A stretch of 64,000 nt of DNA from an uncultured Spirochaetales bacterium (GCA_934277975.1 CAKQWE010000002.1:62001-126000); one strand, 5' to 3'; numbered from the stretch's first letter, positions 32,541-41,825 are shown. Notes: generated by a model from the sequence alone, not told the origin. Program-made: numbers and translations.

Positions 32541-32623
32541 GCCAATGTCCTTGTAGCCTGTCATTTGAGCTTTTTCTTCAATTGTGACGGCGTTTTGGGA
32601 CATCGGTTTGTATGGAGGATGAT

Positions 32624-33991
32624 ATGAGGGCTCAGGTAGCGGATTTCTTGGACAGGCACAGCCTCAACCCAGACGGCATTGGCATGGATGGACTTTGCGA
32701 CTATTTCATTCGTGAGATGGAGAAGGGCCTTTCGGGTCAGAAGAGCTCCCTGCCAATGATTCCAAGCTACTGCTCGCCAAATGCGCTTCCAAGGTCAGGC
32801 GAGACGGTAATAGTCATAGATGCAGGTGGCACGAACCTTAGGACCTGCCTTGTAGAGTTCGATTCATCGCTTAGTCCTGTAGTGCACGATTTCAGGCGCA
32901 CCCGTATGCCTGGATTCGACAAGGAGGTGGGCGCCAAGGAGTTCTTCGAGGTGTTCGCAGGTGAGATAGAACGTCTTGTGGACAGAAGCGACAGGATTGC
33001 CTTCTGCTTCTCATACGCTGCGCAGATATTGCCTGACCATGACGGCATTCCAATTGGATTCAGCAAGGAGATAAAGGCTCCTGAGGTCATTGGAATGAAG
33101 CTGGGGGAGAACCTCTTGGCAGAGCTTTCACACCGAGGGCACGATGTGTCCAAAAAGAAGGTGATAATCCTCAACGACACTGTCACGACCCTTCTTGCCG
33201 CACAGTCCCACAACACTGACGGCAAGTACGACGGCTGCATAGGCTTCATCCTTGGAACCGGGACGAACACGGCGTACATAGAACAGAACTGCAGGATTCA
33301 GAAGCTTCCTGAAGGCCACTGTATGCAGGGCAGCCAGATAATCAACGTGGAGTCCGGGTGTCTGGACATTTGTCTTGGTGACATTGACCGTGAGTTCCTG
33401 GACGGGACGGTGGATCCCAAGTCATACAATTTCGAGAAGATGATAAGCGGTGCGTACCTTGGGCCTCTTGGTAGGCATGTCATAGCCGCTGCAGTGAAGG
33501 AAGGGCTGTTCAGCGAAGGTTTCTGTGAAAGGTTCAACGGGATGTGCTCCTGCGCAGGCTCTCTTGAAACCAAGGACCTTAGCTGCTTCCTTGAGCACGA
33601 GGATTCTCCTTCCGAGTATCCTTGTGACAACGGGGCTCAGTGCTACGACTGTGGCTCAATGGACGACAACATACTTGTCAGGTGTGTTGCGGGTGACGAA
33701 GAGGATTCTGACACCCTATGCGAACTTCTTACGGCCTTCATATCGCGTGCCGCAAAGCTCACTGCCGTGAACTTGGCGTCTGCGGTGCTCATGACGAACT
33801 TTGGAAAGGACCCTGACCATCCAGTGCTCATAAACGCAGACGGCACTACCTTCTACAAGACGGCGTATCTCAGAAGCTTCACGCAGGAGTATCTTGATGC
33901 ATTCCTTGCACAGAAGGGGAGGAGGGCTGTGTTTACGAGAATAGAGGACTCGCCAATCATTGGCTGTGCCATAGGCGGCTTGACCCTCTAG
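32624..33991 (+). CDS. Hexokinase, eukaryote-like type
   Basis: 455 residues, ATP-dependent phosphorylation of glucose or other hexoses. Phosphate loop DAGGTNLR (about 66-73), catalytic region LNDTVTTLLAAQ, GFILGTGTNTAY and C-terminal adenosine site. The two-domain layout and length match eukaryotic-type hexokinases known in treponemes rather than bacterial glucokinases. GGAGG lies five bases before ATG 32624; another ATG at 32612 contains that site. With pfk it supplies upper glycolysis. Confidence 0.9.
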   Translation: MRAQVADFLDRHSLNPDGIGMDGLCDYFIREMEKGLSGQKSSLPMIPSYCSPNALPRSGETVIVIDAGGTNLRTCLVEFDSSLSPVVHDFRRTRMPGFDKEVGAKEFFEVFAGEIERLVDRSDRIAFCFSYAAQILPDHDGIPIGFSKEIKAPEVIGMKLGENLLAELSHRGHDVSKKKVIILNDTVTTLLAAQSHNTDGKYDGCIGFILGTGTNTAYIEQNCRIQKLPEGHCMQGSQIINVESGCLDICLGDIDREFLDGTVDPKSYNFEKMISGAYLGPLGRHVIAAAVKEGLFSEGFCERFNGMCSCAGSLETKDLSCFLEHEDSPSEYPCDNGAQCYDCGSMDDNILVRCVAGDEEDSDTLCELLTAFISRAAKLTAVNLASAVLMTNFGKDPDHPVLINADGTTFYKTAYLRSFTQEYLDAFLAQKGRRAVFTRIEDSPIIGCAIGGLTL

Positions 33992-34028
33992 GTCTTTAAG
34001 TGCATTACTGCGTTGGTGCGAGCATGGC

Positions 34029-34427
34029 TCAATAGGCTTCGCCTAGCGAGAAGTCTCCCACTATCTTCATGAGGTTGCCGTCCTTGACGATGGAGAGGTC
34101 TCTGTCAGGGAACACCTCCTTGAGGTTGCTTTGGATGTACGAGAACGCTGCATCGTTTATCTCCTGCCTTTCCTCTGGAGAGACTCTGTCCAGCGTCCTA
34201 ATGTCCACTTCAACCACATATCCGCGGCCTGCTTTGGAGCCGTAGCCCAGAGTGAAGGCCATTGCAGTGGAGAACAGCCCATCGAAGCGAGGGTTCGAGC
34301 CCAAGCCCCTCTTGAGTCTGTTTGGATGTATCCTATACCTTGAACCGTATTCGTCTTCAAGGTAGTTGTCCAGGTTCTGGCAAAGCAGTGAAAGGTTGTT
34401 CTCAAGTTCTTCCTGTTTTGGATGCAT
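34029..34427 (-). CDS. Conserved hypothetical protein after patatin
   Basis: 132 residues, charged, alpha/beta, with a YRIHPNRLKRGLGSNPRFDGLFS segment and VVEVDIRTLDRVSPEER; no membrane helix. I do not recognise a named family. Its start lies directly after the patatin stop with only AAGGG nearby, so translation is probably coupled. A role in lipid metabolism is only inferred from the neighbour. Confidence 0.6.
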   Translation of the reverse strand: MHPKQEELENNLSLLCQNLDNYLEDEYGSRYRIHPNRLKRGLGSNPRFDGLFSTAMAFTLGYGSKAGRGYVVEVDIRTLDRVSPEERQEINDAAFSYIQSNLKEVFPDRDLSIVKDGNLMKIVGDFSLGEAY

Positions 34428-34428
34428 T

Positions 34429-35544
34429 CTATTGTTTCCCTTCTGCGATCTGCGTTTTGGCTTTGCCGTCAAGCAGCATGGAGGCTATGCCAAGGATCTC
34501 ATCTGCATGCTTGTCAGCCACAGTGCCTGCGAACTCCACCATAGCCTTCATTGAGTCAGGATTGGTGTCGTCCATCTTTATTCCAAGCTCCAACGGGTCG
34601 TCTATGCGTATGTAGTCAACATCCTGCATGTTCCCAAGGACGTAGTCCGTTGTGCGTTTCTGGGCTGTGGAGAACATAGGGTTCACCTGATCCACCCAAC
34701 TGAGCAGGCCGTATGTATCCTCCAGTGACATTGTGTGGATTTTTCCCGCCGTGCTGAGCGATATTACATGGAACTTGCTACAGTTTGGATAGAGTTTCTT
34801 TGCTTCTATGTATGCATAGATTGAAGGGTTGTTTGCAGCAACACCCCCGTCTACAAGGATTTCTCCGTTTCGTATCAGAGGAGGGAAGTATGTAGGAGCG
34901 GCGCTTGTGGCCCGTCCTGCATCCTTTACCAGGAACGACCTGTCTTCGTAGCTTTTGATCATAACGGGTGATCCTGAGAATAGGTCGTAGCTCATCACCA
35001 AGGTCGGTACCGTGGCTTCCCCAAGCCTTGAGTCCTCGAACCACTCATCCAACATGGCTTCAATGCCTGATTCCGGATACTTTGTGGATGCTATCTTCCT
35101 GAGTCCCGTGAACGTGGATGTTGGAAAGATTGTCTTTCCCATGGTCATATACTGCTCAAGGATGTCTTCCAAGAGCACCTGCGGTGCGTTTTTGCATACT
35201 TTATAGCCGAATGCGGTAGGACAGGTAAGGGCAAGCGATATGAGCCCACCCGTTGAGGTTCCTGCAATGTAGTCGAAGTACGAATCAAGGCTGTCCTCGC
35301 CTCCACAGCGTCTGATTTCATCTTCGATCCTTTGGAGCAGTACCATTGGAATGACACCCCTCATTCCTCCGCCATCAATGCACAGGATGAAGCGCTCCTC
35401 TGTCTTCTGTAGCTTTGGAGCCTCCTGAGACGAGGTGGATTCTGGGACATCGGTCTTGGAGACCTGCGCCGTCGTGTCCGTTGGAATGCCATGTCTCAAG
35501 TGCAGCTTTGTGTGTATAGTATTGAACAAATCCCGTATGCTCAT
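34429..35544 (-). CDS. Patatin-like phospholipase
   Basis: 371 residues. Oxyanion loop GGGMRGV (58-64), nucleophile GTSTGG (Ser about 97) and catalytic Asp in DGGVAANNP. Lipid acyl hydrolase, probably cytoplasmic as no signal is seen; N-terminal 50 residues are low-complexity. Start uncertain: ATG 35544 or 35556, neither with a ribosome site. It is divergent from the radical SAM gene, whose start lies 46 bases away. Confidence 0.88.
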   Translation of the reverse strand: MSIRDLFNTIHTKLHLRHGIPTDTTAQVSKTDVPESTSSQEAPKLQKTEERFILCIDGGGMRGVIPMVLLQRIEDEIRRCGGEDSLDSYFDYIAGTSTGGLISLALTCPTAFGYKVCKNAPQVLLEDILEQYMTMGKTIFPTSTFTGLRKIASTKYPESGIEAMLDEWFEDSRLGEATVPTLVMSYDLFSGSPVMIKSYEDRSFLVKDAGRATSAAPTYFPPLIRNGEILVDGGVAANNPSIYAYIEAKKLYPNCSKFHVISLSTAGKIHTMSLEDTYGLLSWVDQVNPMFSTAQKRTTDYVLGNMQDVDYIRIDDPLELGIKMDDTNPDSMKAMVEFAGTVADKHADEILGIASMLLDGKAKTQIAEGKQ

Positions 35545-35589
35545 GCGACTAAACATGATATATTTGGCGATGAGGGTCAAGGTGTGCAT

Positions 35590-36591
35590 ATGCAAATGGA
35601 GCATTATAACCAATATTCGAATTGCAGGCTGTGTCCAAACGAGTGCGGGGTGGATCGCGCCTCAGGGAGGCTTGGTCGTTGTGGACAGACAAGCACGATG
35701 CGCATTGCATGGGTTGGTCTTCATAGAGGGGAGGAGCCTCCAATTACAGGTGAACACGGCTCAGGCATGGTGTTCTTCTGCGGCTGTCCCCTTCATTGTC
35801 AGTTCTGCCAGAACTATCAGATAAGCGGTGCGCTGGAAGATCATGGGTTTGAGGGCCGTGATGGCGTTCGCTGCCGTTCATACGAAGGGATCGCCGTATC
35901 GGAGAAGCAGCTTGCAGACTTGATGCTTGACCTCCAGGCCTTTGGCGCTGCGTCCATAAACCTCGTCACGGGAACTCATTACATACCCTCGATTGTGGTT
36001 GCGTTGAAGGATGCCAAGAGTAGAGGGCTTACGCTTCCTGTCGTGTGGAACTCATCGGGCTACGAAAGCGTTGGGGCCATGCGCCTGATAGACAATCTCA
36101 TTGATCTGTATCTTCTTGACGTAAAGACACTTGACAAGGATGTCGCCTCCCGTTTCTGTGGCTTGCCTCGCTACTGTGACGCCGTCATGCCATTGGTGCG
36201 CTTCTTGAAAAGACGACACCCTCGTACCAACATGGAAAAAAGCCTTGAAGGGGTCCTTGTAAGACATCTCGTCTTCCCTGGAACTCTTGATTCCACCATG
36301 CGATTCCTTTCATGGTATGCCGATAACCTTAAGGATAGTTTTCTGCTATCCCTCATGGTCCAGTTCGTGCCGCCCCTTGACGACCCTGGATTTCCAAAGA
36401 TGTCAAAGAGCGAATACTCTTCTTTGCTGGATGTCTTGGACCGCTACGAAATAGACGGTTTCGTTCAGGAACAGTCGGACAACGAGATACTGTGGATCCC
36501 GGATTTCACCAAGGACCAGCCTTTTCCTGACAGCTTCGCCGACCCATTGCCTTCGTTTTTGGAGTTGAAGAGGAAGGTTCCTTTGGAGTAA
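35590..36591 (+). CDS. Radical SAM protein, PflX/COG1313 type
   Basis: 333 residues. An N-terminal cysteine module CRLCPNECGVDRASGRLGRC is followed by the radical SAM cluster CPLHCQFC (C-x3-C-x2-C, about 65-72) and the TIM-barrel core. These proteins resemble pyruvate-formate-lyase activators, but their targets are unknown. AAGGTG lies five bases before ATG 35590. The frame is open 33 codons further up, into the patatin promoter region. Confidence 0.85.
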   Translation: MQMEHYNQYSNCRLCPNECGVDRASGRLGRCGQTSTMRIAWVGLHRGEEPPITGEHGSGMVFFCGCPLHCQFCQNYQISGALEDHGFEGRDGVRCRSYEGIAVSEKQLADLMLDLQAFGAASINLVTGTHYIPSIVVALKDAKSRGLTLPVVWNSSGYESVGAMRLIDNLIDLYLLDVKTLDKDVASRFCGLPRYCDAVMPLVRFLKRRHPRTNMEKSLEGVLVRHLVFPGTLDSTMRFLSWYADNLKDSFLLSLMVQFVPPLDDPGFPKMSKSEYSSLLDVLDRYEIDGFVQEQSDNEILWIPDFTKDQPFPDSFADPLPSFLELKRKVPLE

Positions 36592-36610
36592 TTGTTGGCG
36601 AATAGGTTGC

Positions 36611-37306
36611 TCAGCCTATCGTCGTGCCTTCGAACTGTTTTTCGTTGAGGATCGCAATCGTGTTCTCTATGTTGCGTCCGTCTGCACATATGACCTTTAT
36701 TTGAGCTTCCTGAGCCAACTTGGATGCAATTGGATCGAATGGAACGTTCTTGCCTGGAACCCATTGGTCTCCAACCATTTTCCTGAAATCGTCCCACGAA
36801 ATAGTGTCGATTGGTACTGCATCCAGGTTCTTTCTTGGGTCGTCCGTATAGACCTTTGCAATGTTGGAGAGGTTTATCACCGTCTTTGCCCCAAAACGGC
36901 GCGCAAGGTAGACTGCATCTGTGTCCGTTGAGAATCCTGGCTTCCATCCGCCTGCTACAAGAACCCTTCCTTCGAACTTTATACTGCTTGACGTTGGGTC
37001 TATAACAAGTGCATCCTTGCAAAGCTCCCCAAAGATGGCTTTCACAAGTTCTCCGTTCAGATGCGTTGCCCTTATTCCAATCCAGTCCTGAACATTTGCA
37101 TCCTTCGTTTCGTCCCCCATGACATTCCTGTAGGCTTCCTGATACACCCTTGCAGGGGCACCTCCTCCGCATACGAAGATGAGTTTGCTCTCTGGATTCT
37201 CCTCCAGGTATTTCTTCATTCCTCCAAGGAACTGTGCCAGAAACGTGCTGTTGACCTTGTCAGGTGCAATTATGGAACCACCGACTGAAAGAACGAAAAT
37301 ACCCAT
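36611..37306 (-). CDS. pyrH: UMP kinase, archaeal/spirochaetal type (amino acid kinase fold)
   Basis: 231 residues. Start MGIFVLSVGGSIIAPDKV with the phosphate loop SVGGS, then CGGGAPAR, GGWKPGFSTDTDAV and NLSNIAKVYTDDPR, the archaeal PyrH subgroup rather than the usual bacterial one. Phosphorylates UMP for pyrimidine nucleotides. The frame is open 90 codons further up but only ATG 37306, after AGAGAGG, gives the family start. Confidence 0.88.
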   Translation of the reverse strand: MGIFVLSVGGSIIAPDKVNSTFLAQFLGGMKKYLEENPESKLIFVCGGGAPARVYQEAYRNVMGDETKDANVQDWIGIRATHLNGELVKAIFGELCKDALVIDPTSSSIKFEGRVLVAGGWKPGFSTDTDAVYLARRFGAKTVINLSNIAKVYTDDPRKNLDAVPIDTISWDDFRKMVGDQWVPGKNVPFDPIASKLAQEAQIKVICADGRNIENTIAILNEKQFEGTTIG

Positions 37307-37545
37307 TGGAAACCTCTCTTTTGAAGTTGTCTTGCTGCTTGATGATACCTTTTTACTCTGTTGCCTTGCAACCCTTCTTGGGCTTTGTGCGCATTGCTTC
37401 GTCAATTCAGTCGCAGCCGTGCAGATAGCACTGTCTGTGCCTTTCTTCCTTGCACTGCATCGCAAATACCTGCGAAGTACGATAATAAGTGTAAAGTTGA
37501 CAGGCTCGCATCTGTTGTCAAGTGAATTATGTTTCGAGGATTCTC

Positions 37546-37570
37546 GGCCGGGCTTTTGTCCGGCCCTTTT
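37546..37570 (+). terminator. Hairpin between pyrH and the nuclease-like gene
   Basis: GGCCGG / CCGGCC with 8-base loop, then CTTTT on the plus strand. It lies directly after the stop of the minus-strand gene ending at 37570, but the T-run is on the plus side, so its sense is uncertain. Between it and pyrH there are only a TTGACA/TGTCAA inverted repeat (near 37497-37520) and no gene. Confidence 0.4.
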
Positions 37571-38385
37571 CATTTGAAATTGGCTTCAATGATCTGGTCA
37601 ACGAGTCTGGTGCTTAGAGGGTAGTTTGAGCTTTCGTGTGTTACGATCATGTTCACTCCTTGGATGAATCCTGCATTGGCGTACTGCTCGAGCTTCCACA
37701 GGTTATCGGCTCTATAGTCCTGGTCGTTCATGCGCCCCAAGTGCTCCCATACGTAGTTTCTTCTTGTTTTTACATTGAGGATGAGGAAGTCAGGACTCAA
37801 CTGTGCATGTTCCTCAGTTGGGTCGAAGACCGGTTCGTAGTGGTATGGAACGCCTTTTGCATACAGCCTATCGGCTATGAGGATTTCACTTTTTGACCTC
37901 ACATGTTCTCCCTTTTGGGTGTAGTTCCCGGTTTTGTTCTTCAGTGTGTTGTGTCCAACGTTCTTGGCCATCCATTGCTTTACGAACGCTTCATCGTCGT
38001 CAAGATGTGGCTTCACCAAGGCTTTGAGTTCTGGCTGCAGGTCCTTGTAGATATGGGACAGGTCGTCCAGATCCTTGAGTTTCTCAAAATCCTTGATGAA
38101 TCCATCGACCAGAAGCTTCCTTTCCGTTGCCGTTTTAAGCACCTGTTTGTCATAGCGTTTCTGTGCAAGTGGAGCCAGTACTGTTGTATTGGATGGGCTT
38201 ATGTACTGCAGCGGTGCATCTATGCCGGTGTTGCGGTAATATGAGATTTTTCCTCTTGCCTTTTTCTCTATTAGTGTTCCGTCTATGTAGGACTTTGAGG
38301 TCTGTCTTGTGTCGTCTTTGACATACCAGATTAGTTTGTCTAGCTGTCTTGATAGGGCTTTTAGTTCTTCGAGCAGTCGTTTCAT
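37570..38385 (-). CDS. PD-(D/E)XK nuclease-like protein
   Basis: 271 residues. The C-terminal part has VRSKSEILIADRLYAKGVPYHYE, then LSPDFLIL and YVWEHLGRM: the Glu, Asp and Glu/His order of restriction-endonuclease-like folds (compare DUF-type nucleases with RSKSE...PDF...EH). The N-terminal half is helical, charged and unassigned. No ribosome site precedes ATG 38385, and an 82-bp four-arm element ends seven bases upstream. A DNA or RNA target is inferred only. Confidence 0.7.
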   Translation of the reverse strand: MKRLLEELKALSRQLDKLIWYVKDDTRQTSKSYIDGTLIEKKARGKISYYRNTGIDAPLQYISPSNTTVLAPLAQKRYDKQVLKTATERKLLVDGFIKDFEKLKDLDDLSHIYKDLQPELKALVKPHLDDDEAFVKQWMAKNVGHNTLKNKTGNYTQKGEHVRSKSEILIADRLYAKGVPYHYEPVFDPTEEHAQLSPDFLILNVKTRRNYVWEHLGRMNDQDYRADNLWKLEQYANAGFIQGVNMIVTHESSNYPLSTRLVDQIIEANFK

Positions 38386-38392
38386 GTTCTAA

Positions 38393-38474
38393 GTTTCAAC
38401 CAAAATGGTCGAAAAAACAAGAATGGTTGTAAATTTTCAACCATTTGTACGAAAAACGGCAAAATGGTTGAAAT
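38393..38474. repeat. Four-arm 82-bp element, copy 2
   Basis: Same 10-21-20-21-10 layout as at 16839: GTTTCAACCA (38393-38402), spacer 38403-38423, palindrome with one mismatch (38424-38443), spacer 38444-38464, TGGTTGAAAT (38465-38474). Spacers contain TCGAAAAAACAAG and ACGAAAAACGG. The left end is seven bases from the start codon of the minus-strand nuclease-like gene. Confidence 0.8.
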
Positions 38475-38572
38475 GGCATGGCATTGTAGGCCTCAAGGAC
38501 ATCGGTCTGAAAGAGGGAGGAGAATGGTGGGTGGCAAGGCGTGGTCCTAAGAGGTGCGCCCCTGCAAAGTGA

Positions 38573-39979
38573 TCAAAGGAGTGCCTTGCACAGTTTCTCC
38601 AAGATTTCGTCCAACCTGTCCAAATCAATTGTTGCGTAGTTCATGACGAACGTATTAGCACTTTTTGGGTGATCTTTGCAAACACAATGGTAGAAGCTTG
38701 AAAGCGAGCAAAGGCCAATGCCTTCACGTTCCGCCTCGTCCAGGACTTCCTCCTCCATCTTTTGGGTTTCCACCTTCATTAGAAAGTGCAGCCCTGCCTT
38801 TTCACCTGAGATTTCAAGTCTTCCACCAAGGGGGCTTTCTTTCAATGCCCTTATGAAAGCATCGCGCTTTCTCCTGTAATAGGTCCTGAGCCTGTTGATG
38901 TGCGTCCCAATCCTGCCGCTTTCCATGAACTCAAGCAGCGTGTATTGCTCAAAGGTGGAGACCGTGCATGAGTAGAATGAGAGTCTTTCGTTGAAAAGCT
39001 TCAAGAGCCTTGGTGGCAGCACCATGTAGCTTATGCGCACAGTTGAGCACAACGTCTTTGAAAACGTGTTCAGGTAGATCACACAGCCTTCGCGGTCTAT
39101 GGATTTGAACGAAGGGATTGGCTTTCCATCAAGACGCAGTTCGCTGTCGTAGTCGTCCTCTATTATGTATCTGCCCCGTTTCTCAGATGCCCACGCAAGC
39201 AGTTCGTACCTCCTTGAGATTGGCATCACTATGCCCGTGGGGTATTGATGCGACGGTGTAATATGGACAACCCCGATATCCTTGTTTTCAAGTTCCTTTG
39301 CATCTACCCCCTTGCCGTCTATGTCCAAATATGAAATGCGTACTCCTTGGGCTTCGTATGTCAGTTCCTGCTTGCGGTATCCTGGATTCTCTACACCGTA
39401 GACGACGTCCCTTCCAATGAGCTGTACGATGAGACCATACAGGAATTCGCTTCCAGCTCCTATGACTATGGTGCTTTCGTCTACGTCAAGGCCCCTGTAT
39501 TCCTTGAGGTATTCGGCAATGCTACGCCGTAGCGGCATGATGCCACAGGACGGGGAGTTTTTTAGAAGTTCACTACGTCTCCCTGTCAGGACACTTTTTG
39601 TTGCCTTGGACCAATCATTGAATGGAAAAAGGTCCGTTGGCGTTTGATTGTTTGAAAAATCGGCTATATATTTGGATTGCAGAACATCGTTTTTGAGTGT
39701 TTCAAGGACATCGATCTTGGGGGTGCCGTGTCCCAATCCCTTGATGTCGCACACGAAGAAACCGCTTTTGGGTTTGGATTGGATGTAGCCTTCGGATAGA
39801 AGGCGGCCGTATGCGCTTTCCACGGTTATGACGCTTATTCCATTGTTGGATGCCATGCGACGTTTGGATGGAAGTTTTTCGTTCGACGCTAGAACGCCCG
39901 TGATTATGTCAGTCTTGATGGCATTGTACAAAGCCTCGTATAGAGGGCCCTCCATATTCTGTAGGTCGTATGTAAGCAA
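38573..39979 (-). CDS. pdxR: PdxR-type MocR regulator (GntR helix-turn-helix plus aminotransferase domain)
   Basis: 468 residues. The N-terminal GntR winged helix (about 8-75: ITGVLASNEKLPSKRRMA, VESAYGRLLSEGYI) is followed by a fold-type I aminotransferase-like domain with the PLP-Lys motif LNTFSKTLC and EDDYDSE. Divergent from pdxST, the usual location of PdxR, which activates vitamin B6 synthesis when PLP is low. A 10-bp inverted repeat in the shared promoter region is its likely site. Confidence 0.9.
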   Translation of the reverse strand: MLTYDLQNMEGPLYEALYNAIKTDIITGVLASNEKLPSKRRMASNNGISVITVESAYGRLLSEGYIQSKPKSGFFVCDIKGLGHGTPKIDVLETLKNDVLQSKYIADFSNNQTPTDLFPFNDWSKATKSVLTGRRSELLKNSPSCGIMPLRRSIAEYLKEYRGLDVDESTIVIGAGSEFLYGLIVQLIGRDVVYGVENPGYRKQELTYEAQGVRISYLDIDGKGVDAKELENKDIGVVHITPSHQYPTGIVMPISRRYELLAWASEKRGRYIIEDDYDSELRLDGKPIPSFKSIDREGCVIYLNTFSKTLCSTVRISYMVLPPRLLKLFNERLSFYSCTVSTFEQYTLLEFMESGRIGTHINRLRTYYRRKRDAFIRALKESPLGGRLEISGEKAGLHFLMKVETQKMEEEVLDEAEREGIGLCSLSSFYHCVCKDHPKSANTFVMNYATIDLDRLDEILEKLCKALL

Positions 39980-40055
39980 TGGACCACCTCCTTTGGGTCT
40001 CTCTTTTTTCCCTGACCTTCCTCCAAGCCTTTGACTATGGCTCTGGTCTTGAAAC

Positions 40056-40099
40056 TGACCTTATTATAAAAGTTGTTTTTGGTTATTTCAATAAGGTCA
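40056..40099. promoter_or_regulatory. Probable PdxR operator
   Basis: TGACCTTATT (40056-40065) and its exact complement AATAAGGTCA (40090-40099), 24 bases between, in the pdxR/pdxS divergent region. MocR regulators often bind widely spaced repeats. Confidence 0.6.
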
Positions 40100-40165
40100 A
40101 TCGAAAGCTATCCTATCATATGCCTTGGAAGTCCCCAGCGGCTTCCAAATGCTTAGGAGGAAACG

Positions 40166-41047
40166 ATGACAAGGGAATCTGAAAGACACGAACTCAACAA
40201 GAACCTTGCCCAAATGCTAAAGGGTGGTGTCATAATGGATGTAACGACCCCGGAACAGGCCGTCATTGCACAGGAAGCTGGTGCATGTGCCGTCATGGCA
40301 CTGGAGCGCATCCCTGCCGATATAAGGGCCGCTGGTGGAGTGTCCAGGATGAGCGATCCAAAGATGATAAAGGGCATTCAGGAAGCCGTGACAATCCCAG
40401 TCATGGCAAAGTGCAGGATTGGACACTTCGTCGAGGCCCAGATACTCGAGGCCATAGAGATAGACTATATAGATGAAAGCGAAGTCCTCTCTCCTGCAGA
40501 CGATGTCTACCATATCAACAAATGGGACTTCAAGGTTCCATTCGTCTGCGGTGCAAGGGACCTTGGAGAGGCCTTAAGGAGAATCGACGAAGGAGCTTCA
40601 ATGATAAGGACCAAGGGTGAGCCCGGAACAGGCGACGTCGTCCAGGCCGTGCGTCACATGAGGATGATGAACGCAGAGATAAGGAGGCTTGTCTCCATGC
40701 GTGAGGACGAACTCTTTGAGGCTGCAAAGGTCCTTCAGGTGCCGTTCGAGCTCGTGAAGTACGTCCATGAGAATGGCCGGCTTCCAGTCGTCAACTTTGC
40801 AGCAGGCGGCGTGGCGACCCCTGCCGATGCAGCGCTTATGATGCAGCTTGGTGCAGAGGGTGTCTTCGTTGGTTCCGGCATCTTCAAGTCCGGCAATCCC
40901 CAGAAACGCGCCAATGCAATCGTCAAGGCCGTCACCAACTACAAGGACGCTTCTCTGATCGCCCAGCTGTCCGAGGACCTTGGAGAGGCCATGGTTGGCA
41001 TCAACGAAGACGAGATAAGCCTTCTCATGGCGGAGAGGGGCAAATGA
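40166..41047 (+). CDS. pdxS: Pyridoxal 5'-phosphate synthase, PdxS subunit
   Basis: 293 residues. Forms PLP from ribose 5-phosphate, glyceraldehyde 3-phosphate and ammonia. Conserved MLKGGVIMDVTTPEQA, ALERIPADIRAAGGVSRM (catalytic-lysine region DPKMIK) and GEPGTGDVVQAVRHMR. Full length. AGGAGG lies eight bases before ATG; overlaps pdxT by 4 bases. Confidence 0.97.
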   Translation: MTRESERHELNKNLAQMLKGGVIMDVTTPEQAVIAQEAGACAVMALERIPADIRAAGGVSRMSDPKMIKGIQEAVTIPVMAKCRIGHFVEAQILEAIEIDYIDESEVLSPADDVYHINKWDFKVPFVCGARDLGEALRRIDEGASMIRTKGEPGTGDVVQAVRHMRMMNAEIRRLVSMREDELFEAAKVLQVPFELVKYVHENGRLPVVNFAAGGVATPADAALMMQLGAEGVFVGSGIFKSGNPQKRANAIVKAVTNYKDASLIAQLSEDLGEAMVGINEDEISLLMAERGK

Positions 41048-41628
41048 CGACTCCTTCCAAAACCCCAATGCGCATAGGTGTCCTTGCCCTCCAAGGCGCC
41101 TTCATAGAGCACATGGATAGGCTGCGTTCATTGAAGGCCTATGCCGTTGAGCTCCGTTGCGCCGCAGACCTCAGCGCTCCTCTTGATGGCCTTATCCTTC
41201 CTGGAGGAGAGAGCACTGTCCAAATGAAGCTCATTCGTGAACTTGGCATGTATGATGGCCTGAAGGCCTTCATTGATTCAGGAAAACCTGTGCTTGGAAC
41301 CTGTGCAGGCCTCATTCTGCTGGCTTCCTCCGTGGAAGGACAGACTGCTGTTGGCTTTGGGACCATGCCTGTCACAGTTAGGCGCAACGCCTACGGCAGA
41401 CAACTTGGAAGTTTCCACACCATTGCGCCTTTCAAAGGTATTGGTGACGTTCCAATGACTTTCATAAGGGCTCCATACGTTACGGAGGTTGGAACAGGTG
41501 TGGAAGTGCTTTCCAAAGTGGATGGCAACATAGTAGCTGTGAAGTACGGCAACCAGTATGGATTGTCTTTCCATCCTGAGCTGGATGAGGATTCCTCCTG
41601 GATATACAATCTTGTCTTTGGCCTTTGA
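41044..41628 (+). CDS. pdxT: Pyridoxal 5'-phosphate synthase, glutaminase subunit PdxT
   Basis: 194 residues. Class I glutaminase supplying ammonia to PdxS. Motifs GGESTV, nucleophile in LGTCAGLI and FHPEL at the C-terminus with His/Glu. Coupled to pdxS by overlapping ATGA. Confidence 0.96.
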   Translation: MTTPSKTPMRIGVLALQGAFIEHMDRLRSLKAYAVELRCAADLSAPLDGLILPGGESTVQMKLIRELGMYDGLKAFIDSGKPVLGTCAGLILLASSVEGQTAVGFGTMPVTVRRNAYGRQLGSFHTIAPFKGIGDVPMTFIRAPYVTEVGTGVEVLSKVDGNIVAVKYGNQYGLSFHPELDEDSSWIYNLVFGL

Positions 41629-41650
41629 GGTGTTTCCACCTTTCCTTCGT

Positions 41651-41726
41651 TTGCGAAAATTTTACATTTAAAAACTTGCGAAAACGAAAAGTTTTTGTTG
41701 CGTTTTGCGAAAAGTGCCCCTATAAT
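41651..41726 (+). promoter_or_regulatory. Promoter of the tct operon with three TTGCGAAAA repeats
   Basis: TTGCGT (41698-41703), 17 bases, TATAAT (41721-41726). The nonamer TTGCGAAAA occurs at 41651, 41676 and 41705 (spacings 25 and 29), the last between -35 and -10. AAAAACTT/AAGTTTTT forms an inverted repeat around the middle copy. These look like operators for a carbon-source regulator. Confidence 0.65.
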
Positions 41727-41825
41727 GTTCGAAGAATAGCAAACAATGGTCTGACGATGCGTCTTTGGTTTCCCCCTTTGGCCTCGGCAGGCCGATGGTT
41801 TCAATGTTGCATTAGGAGGTTTACA

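Noticed and set aside
37497..37570. Possible small RNA between a TTGACA box and the GGCCGG hairpin
   Set aside because: No -10 at proper spacing from TTGACA; the box is part of a TTGACA/TGTCAA inverted repeat. Not supportable.
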